A DNA stretch of 64,000 nucleotides from Stigmatella aurantiaca. Lineage in GTDB: Bacteria; Myxococcota; Myxococcia; Myxococcales; Myxococcaceae. Below, one piece after another: positions 59,554 through 64,000 of this stretch. Under the pieces are notes generated by a model. That model made no database searches. It was not told the origin of the DNA and saw nothing but the letters and a program-made list of their open reading frames with translations. Numbering within the stretch: the stretch's first letter is position 1; every line of letters begins with the position of its first letter. The position numbers and the translations under genes were made by a program. Location of the stretch: the NCBI RefSeq assembly GCF_900109545.1, contig NZ_FOAP01000013.1:1-64000 (forward strand). The letters are read 5' to 3'.

Positions 59554-61821
59554 ATGCATCACGTAGCCTCACATCCCGTTGCCGTTTCACCGCGCAGGAC
59601 CCGAATGCTGGGACTTGCCGCGGCCCTTCTGACGGCCAGCGCTGGTTGCACCAGCGCACCCGAGGCTGGGCAGCAGCCCACGCCCCCTCCGGAGACCCAG
59701 CAGTCCGCGCTCGCGGCGAGCCTGCTGACGGTCACCTTGCAGACCTGGTCGAGCCACTACCTCGTGGCGGACAAGGGGGGCGGGGCCGACCTGATGGCCT
59801 ACAGCACCCAGGCGAAGGAGTGGGAGACCTTCACGCTCACGGACGTCAACGGCGGCTCGCTCGCCAGCGGGGACGTGGTGACGCTGCAGAGCATCAGCGG
59901 CCAGTGGGGCTCGGCCATCAACGGCGGTGGCGGGGCCATCCGCTTCACGGCGACGGCGCCGCAGTCCTGGGAGCAGTTCACCATCGTGAAGCTCTCGGGC
60001 AGCGGCAACATCGTCAGCGGGGACAAGATTGCCCTGAAGACGGTGGTCACCGGCCAGTTCGTCTCGGCGGCCAACGCGGGCGGCAGCACGGTGACGGCCT
60101 CGGGCGCCTCGGCCCGGGAGTGGGAGACGCTCACGCTGGGAATCCAGGCGGGCGGCGGCGGCGACGGGTCCGGTCTGGACTTCGGCCCCAACGTCTTCAT
60201 CTTCGATCCGTCGATGTCCGCGTCGGCCATCCAGAGCCGGCTCAACAGCATCTTCGCGCAGCAGGAGAAGAACCACTTCGGCAACGAGCGGTACGCCTAC
60301 TTCTTCAAGCCGGGCCAGTACAACCTCGACGTCCAGATCGGCTTCTACATGAGCGCGATCGGGCTCGGGCAGTCACCCGATGACGTGACGATTACCGGCT
60401 CGGTGCGCACCAAGGCGGACTGGTTCCAGGGCAACGCCACGCAGAACTTCTGGCGCGGCATGGAGAACCTCTCCGTGGTGCCCACGCTGGACGGCAACAC
60501 GATGGTGTGGGCCGTCTCCCAGGCCACCACCATGCGCCGCGTGCACGTGAAGGGCTCCATCAACCTGTGGGACAACGCGTGGAACAACGCCTGGTCGAGC
60601 GGCGGGTTCATCGCGGACTCGCGCATCGACGCCACCATCAACTCCGGCACCCAGCAGCAGTTCCTCACCCGCAACACCCGCCTGAACAACTGGCAGGGCC
60701 AGAACTGGAACATGGTCTTCGTGGGCGATGAGCAGGCGCCCTCGGGCACCTGGCCGAACCAGGTCTACACCGTGGTCGACACCACGCCGGTCATCCGCGA
60801 GAAGCCGTACCTGTTCATCGACGGCACGGGCAAGTACGCCGTGAAGGTTCCCTCGCTGCGCACGAACAGCAAGGGGACGACGTGGGCCACCGGCACGACG
60901 CCGGGCGCGGTCCTGTCCATCGACACGTTCCACATCGCCGTCGCGGGCCGGGACACGGCCGCCACGCTCAACGCGGCGCTCAGCGCGGGCAAGAACCTGA
61001 TCATCACCCCCGGCATCTACCACCTCTCGGCCCCCTTGCAGGTGTCGAGGGCGGGCACGGTCATCCTGGGGCTCGGCCTGGCCACGCTCATCCCGGACAA
61101 TGGCACCAGCGCGATGAACATCGCGGACGTGGACGGCGTGTCCGTGGCGGGCGTGCTCTTCGATGCCGGCGTCACCAACTCCCCCGTGCTGCTCACCCTG
61201 GGCAGCGCGCCCAGCGCGGTGGGCCACGCGGCCAACCCCACGGCGCTCTTCGATGTCTCGTGCCGGGTGGGCGGCGCGGCGGTGGGCAACGCGACGGCCT
61301 GCCTCACGGTCAACAGCAACGACGTGCTGCTCGACAACATCTGGATGTGGCGCGCGGACCACGGCAGCGGTGTGGGCTGGGACGTCAACAAGAGCATCAA
61401 CGGCATCACCGTCAACGGTAACAACGTGTCTGCCTATGGCCTCTTCGTGGAGCACTTCGAGGGGTACCAGACCCTCTGGAATGGCAACGGGGGCCGCGTC
61501 TACTTCTACCAGTCCGAGATTCCCTACGACGTGCCGAACCAGAGCCGGTGGACGCATGACGGCGTGAAGGGCTACGCCTCGTACAAGGTCGCCAACTCGG
61601 TGACGAGCCACGACGCCCGCGGCCTCGGCATCTACTCGGTCTTCTGGAACCCGGTCATCCTGGAGAACGCCATCGAGTCGCCCAACCACCCCAATGTGAA
61701 GTTCCAGCACATGATTACCGTGTTCCTGGGAAGCACGTCGGGCGCGGCCATCAACCACATCATCAACGGCACCGGCGCCGCGGTCACCAACCAGAACATG
61801 GTGTCCAAGTCGTCCTACTAG
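59554..61821 (+). CDS. Beta-helix lipoprotein with fascin-like trefoil domain
   Basis: A 755-residue secreted lipoprotein. ATG 59554 with AGAGGAGG upstream; lipobox TASAGC (Cys 32). Residues ~60-195 are a beta-trefoil of fascin/actin-crosslinking type with repeats WETFTLTDVNG, WEQFTIVKLSG and WETLTLG. Residues ~205-755 belong to a family found in actinobacteria and myxobacteria, often labelled coagulation factor 5/8 protein or (wrongly) adenylyl cyclase: FKPGQYNLDVQIGFYMSAIG, GLGLATLIPDNG, MWRADHGSGVGWDVNKSING, FVEHFEGYQTLWNGNGG. The ladder of Asn/Gly turns fits a right-handed beta-helix as in GH55/pectate-lyase enzymes; a polysaccharide is the likely substrate. Enzyme activity is unproven. 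Confidence 0.75.
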   Translation: MHHVASHPVAVSPRRTRMLGLAAALLTASAGCTSAPEAGQQPTPPPETQQSALAASLLTVTLQTWSSHYLVADKGGGADLMAYSTQAKEWETFTLTDVNGGSLASGDVVTLQSISGQWGSAINGGGGAIRFTATAPQSWEQFTIVKLSGSGNIVSGDKIALKTVVTGQFVSAANAGGSTVTASGASAREWETLTLGIQAGGGGDGSGLDFGPNVFIFDPSMSASAIQSRLNSIFAQQEKNHFGNERYAYFFKPGQYNLDVQIGFYMSAIGLGQSPDDVTITGSVRTKADWFQGNATQNFWRGMENLSVVPTLDGNTMVWAVSQATTMRRVHVKGSINLWDNAWNNAWSSGGFIADSRIDATINSGTQQQFLTRNTRLNNWQGQNWNMVFVGDEQAPSGTWPNQVYTVVDTTPVIREKPYLFIDGTGKYAVKVPSLRTNSKGTTWATGTTPGAVLSIDTFHIAVAGRDTAATLNAALSAGKNLIITPGIYHLSAPLQVSRAGTVILGLGLATLIPDNGTSAMNIADVDGVSVAGVLFDAGVTNSPVLLTLGSAPSAVGHAANPTALFDVSCRVGGAAVGNATACLTVNSNDVLLDNIWMWRADHGSGVGWDVNKSINGITVNGNNVSAYGLFVEHFEGYQTLWNGNGGRVYFYQSEIPYDVPNQSRWTHDGVKGYASYKVANSVTSHDARGLGIYSVFWNPVILENAIESPNHPNVKFQHMITVFLGSTSGAAINHIINGTGAAVTNQNMVSKSSY

Positions 61822-61840
61822 CCATGGGCGCGTGAGGCCG

Positions 61841-61876
61841 TCCCCCCGCAGGCCTGGAGGGCCCGGGGGGATTTTT
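61841..61876 (+). terminator. Intrinsic terminator after beta-helix gene
   Basis: TCCCCCCG (61841-61848) and CGGGGGGA (61864-61871) form a perfect 8-bp stem followed directly by TTTTT, 20 bases after the stop at 61821. Confidence 0.8.
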
Positions 61877-61967
61877 CTGAGGGGGCGAGGAAACCCTGTC
61901 GCACACCCGCCGATAATAGGGGTGTTCGTATGACGGTGGTTGCCTCGCCACCGAAAGGGCCTCGACC

Positions 61968-62840
61968 ATGACTGGCGTTTCTCGTTCTTCTGATAGCGCG
62001 TCGCGTTCGGCGAGCAGCTCGCGCTCGGTTGGCAGCTCTCAGTCCTCGCAGTCGAGCCGTTCGGTTTCCAGTGCCACCAGCGTCGGCGCCACGGCGAAGA
62101 CGGCGGCGCGCACGGCCACGGGCCACAGCAGCCAGAGCAGCTTCACGGCGTCGAGCACCCAGCCGGGCAGGACGGCCGCGGGCTCGATGAAGAACGGCGC
62201 GCGCGGTGCGGATGTGGCCTCGCTCCAGGACAAGCTCCGCTCCGCGGGCTTCGACCCGGGCCGCAGCGACGGCGTGTTCGGCCCGCGCACGGAGCGCGCG
62301 GTGCGCGACTTCCAGCGCTCCCAGGGGCTGCAGTCCGATGGCATCGTGGGCCGCCGGACGTCCGGGGCGCTCAACGGCGCCGACCGCATGGAGGGGGGCC
62401 GCCCCGCCGCCGGTGGCGTCAACGGCACGGCGCGCCTCAACAACCAGCCTGACGGCCGTGGCATGACCACCGGCTCCATCACGGTGAACGGCAACACGTA
62501 CCAGTTCAACTCCGGCTCGGGCCGGCTCTTCTCGACGCCGGAGGGCACCTACCGGGTGACGGCGCACCGCAACAGCCGCTCCGAGAACGCCTTCGTGCGC
62601 GACGGGGTCGGCTTCAGCTTCCGCATGGAGGATGCGCGCCGTCCCAACTCCGACGCGATGTACGACCCGCGCGCGGGCCGTGACCGCACGGCGCTGCGCA
62701 TCCACCCGGACGGTGGCGCGCGGGGCACCGCGGGCTGCATCGGCGTGGTGGGCGATGCGGCGACGATGCGCCAGTTCCGCGATGACATGAACGCGGAGCT
62801 GCGCCGCAACGGCGGCTCGTACACGCTCCGCGTGCAGTAG
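61968..62840 (+). CDS. L,D-transpeptidase-like protein with peptidoglycan-binding domain
   Basis: A 290-residue protein with three parts. Residues 1-70 are Ser/Thr-rich and disordered (SRSSDSASRSASSSRSVGSS) with no Sec signal peptide or lipobox. Residues ~78-135: peptidoglycan-binding domain 1 (VASLQDKLRSAGFDPGRSDG, FGPRTERAVRDFQRSQGL). Residues ~165-290: a catalytic-looking domain with RIHPDGG and RGTAGCIGV, which give the His and Cys of YkuD/Tlde1-type L,D-transpeptidases. It could remodel its own wall or attack that of prey. The absence of a signal peptide suggests secretion by another route, such as a type VI or contractile system, but none is encoded nearby. Confidence 0.78.
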   Translation: MTGVSRSSDSASRSASSSRSVGSSQSSQSSRSVSSATSVGATAKTAARTATGHSSQSSFTASSTQPGRTAAGSMKNGARGADVASLQDKLRSAGFDPGRSDGVFGPRTERAVRDFQRSQGLQSDGIVGRRTSGALNGADRMEGGRPAAGGVNGTARLNNQPDGRGMTTGSITVNGNTYQFNSGSGRLFSTPEGTYRVTAHRNSRSENAFVRDGVGFSFRMEDARRPNSDAMYDPRAGRDRTALRIHPDGGARGTAGCIGVVGDAATMRQFRDDMNAELRRNGGSYTLRVQ

Positions 62841-62873
62841 CGCACCCGGCGGCCCACTCCGCTTCGTGTGGTC

Positions 62874-63485
62874 TCAGGGCTTCGGCGTGGGGGGCTGCTT
62901 GCGGAAGACCACGGTGAGGTTGTTGCTGGGCATGTCGACACTGCGCTCGTGAACGAGGCCCTGCTGGAGCGCCTCCTGCGTGACGGCACCCAGCTCGCGC
63001 ACGCCCCACGCAGGGTCCCGCTCGCGCAGCGAGGCATCGAAGGCGAGGTTGCTGGGCGCGGTGGCACGGCCCTCGACGAAGAAGGGGCCGTAGAAGACGA
63101 GCCGTCCGCCGGGGGGCAGGATGCGGGCGGCGCCCCGGAGGAGTCCCTGGCAGGAACTCCACGGGGAGATGTGGATCATATTGACGCAGAGGATGGCGTC
63201 CGCGAAGTCCACGGGCCAGGTGTCCGCGGTGGCATCGAGCCGCAGGGGCTCCCGGAGGTTGGGCAGGGCCGCCTCGCTGCGCCAGGCCGCGATGCTCTCC
63301 AGCGCTTCCGGATCCGCATCCGTGGGTTGCCAGGAGAGCCCCGGGAAGGCCTGAGCGAAGAAGACGGCATGCTGCCCGGTGCCGCTGGCCACCTCCAGCA
63401 AGGTGCCCTGCGGGGGGAGCACCTCGCGCAGCACGGCGAGGAGGGGCTCACGGTTGCGCTCGGTGGCGGGGGCGTGGCGTTTCAT
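62874..63485 (-). CDS. DUF938 family SAM-dependent methyltransferase
   Basis: A 203-residue cytosolic protein. ATG 63485 (MKRHAPATERNREPLLAVLR) begins a DUF938 pattern: LLEVASGTGQHAVFFAQAFP (SAM-binding loop), WQPTDADPEALESI, LCVNMIHISPWSSCQGLLRG and GGRLVFYGPFFVEG. The family are probable methyltransferases with unknown substrate. Seven bases separate it from the upstream membrane gene on the same strand. Confidence 0.85.
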   Translation of the reverse strand: MKRHAPATERNREPLLAVLREVLPPQGTLLEVASGTGQHAVFFAQAFPGLSWQPTDADPEALESIAAWRSEAALPNLREPLRLDATADTWPVDFADAILCVNMIHISPWSSCQGLLRGAARILPPGGRLVFYGPFFVEGRATAPSNLAFDASLRERDPAWGVRELGAVTQEALQQGLVHERSVDMPSNNLTVVFRKQPPTPKP

Positions 63486-63492
63486 GGCCCCC

Positions 63493-63924
63493 TTATCGCA
63501 CGCCGCCTGCAACAGGGCTTGCCTGGACTGCTGCCGAAGACCGGGCCCACAGCGTCAGCACCGCCGCGAGAATGGCCGGAAGCGTGACCGCGGGGAAATC
63601 ACGCGCGAGCGCCGAGGGCCCGCAGATGCCCACCGCCACTTCCCAGACGTGAAAGAGGGCATGGCCCCAGAGCCAGAGCGTGGCCGCGCCCCAGAGGAAG
63701 AGCCGCGCTTGCGGCCGCGCGGCGCCCACGAGGAACGCGGTGCCAATGAACAGGAAGACCAGCCCGATGTCGCGCACGAAGTGCTGGTTGAACGGGCCCG
63801 TCGAGATGACGCCCGGCACCGCCAGGTACCAGGTGCCGGGGGCCACGAGCATGAAGAGGCCGTTGGCCGCCATGGAGAGGCCAAGCAGCACCGCGGTGGC
63901 GATACAGATTTTCGTGAGGTTCAT
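63493..63924 (-). CDS. DUF4345-like small membrane protein
   Basis: A 143-residue protein with four hydrophobic segments (CIATAVLLGLSMAANGLFML, DIGLVFLFIGTAFLVGA, LFLWGAATLWLWGHALFHVW, AVTLPAILAAVLTLWA). NQHFVRDIG and HALFHVWE are typical of DUF4345-type membrane proteins. Function unknown. It is the middle gene of a tightly spaced minus-strand group. Confidence 0.75.
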   Translation of the reverse strand: MNLTKICIATAVLLGLSMAANGLFMLVAPGTWYLAVPGVISTGPFNQHFVRDIGLVFLFIGTAFLVGAARPQARLFLWGAATLWLWGHALFHVWEVAVGICGPSALARDFPAVTLPAILAAVLTLWARSSAAVQASPVAGGVR

Positions 63925-63933
63925 CGTGGCGCC

Positions 63934-64000
63934 TCAGGCCTGAAGGGTGGAACGGGTGAGCCACTCCTCGAAGCGGCTCGGCATGATGCGGGCGCCCGGG
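63934..64000 (-). CDS. C-terminal end of an unidentified protein, cut by the window edge
   Basis: The last 22 codons of a minus-strand gene, reading PGARIMPSRFEEWLTRSTLQ-A then TGA at 63934. The remaining part lies beyond the window. It ends nine bases before the start of the DUF4345-like gene, so it probably belongs to the same transcript. Too short to identify. Confidence 0.5.
   Translation of the reverse strand, partial: PGARIMPSRFEEWLTRSTLQA

Noticed and set aside
1-64000. CRISPR arrays and tRNA genes
   Set aside because: No regularly spaced direct repeats and no cloverleaf sequence were noticed on reading; a tRNA or CRISPR scan would settle it.

Overview
The window comes from a high-GC (about 70%) Gram-negative delta-proteobacterial genome, most likely a myxobacterium of the Cystobacterineae (Stigmatella/Cystobacter/Archangium-like; genus not determinable here). 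Supporting signs are a MYXO-CTERM anchor (29652..31253), a DUF6310/DUF5953 gene pair that I know mainly from myxobacteria, many secreted lipoproteins and hydrolases, a Wsp-like chemosensory operon, large multi-sensor histidine kinases and strong third-position GC bias. No database search was possible; assignments rest on motifs, length, context and family recall.

Layout. 1-100: 3' tail of a 5S rRNA gene and its terminator. 0.2-3.1 kb: small outer-membrane barrel, SlyX, TPR and small cytosolic proteins. 3.2-7.6 kb: minus-strand operon of a His-rich membrane protein, a TonB-dependent receptor and two related lipoproteins joined by ATGA overlaps, a candidate metal or siderophore uptake set. 7.9-12.9 kb: subtilisin-like protease, ECF sigma/anti-sigma pair, exported coiled-coil protein, CDP-alcohol phosphatidyltransferase, PRC-barrel-like protein. 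13.25-21.4 kb: seven-gene chemosensory operon (CheW, CheR-TPR, CheW, CHASE3-MCP, CheA-REC, CheB, REC-REC) with Wsp-like composition but no diguanylate cyclase. 21.8-29.5 kb: unrecognised two-repeat protein before a hybrid histidine kinase, a lipoprotein, an MtfA-like peptidase and a second large sensor kinase. 29.7-33.0 kb: MYXO-CTERM surface protein and Tat-exported amine oxidase.

33.1-41.8 kb looks like a defence/competition island: a lipoprotein with a PD-(D/E)XK-like toxin domain plus putative immunity gene (SitA/SitI-like), a transposase remnant, a frameshifted HipA/YjjJ-type kinase gene, an McrBC restriction system whose McrB carries an internal EVE-like domain, and a DUF4241-HEAT protein.

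42.0-64.0 kb: MFS exporter, DUF2339 membrane protein, Kelch lipoprotein, M24 peptidase-like lipoprotein, KaiC-like ATPase with a single-domain response regulator, streptogrisin-like protease with a ricin-type lectin, lipoprotein class B PBP, DJ-1/GlxA divergent pair, zinc metalloprotease with ricin lectin, cupin, beta-helix lipoprotein, an L,D-transpeptidase-like protein with a peptidoglycan-binding domain, DUF938 methyltransferase and small membrane proteins. The 50-62 kb part fits a predatory, polymer-degrading lifestyle. I saw no tRNA gene, CRISPR array, intact insertion sequence or prophage.
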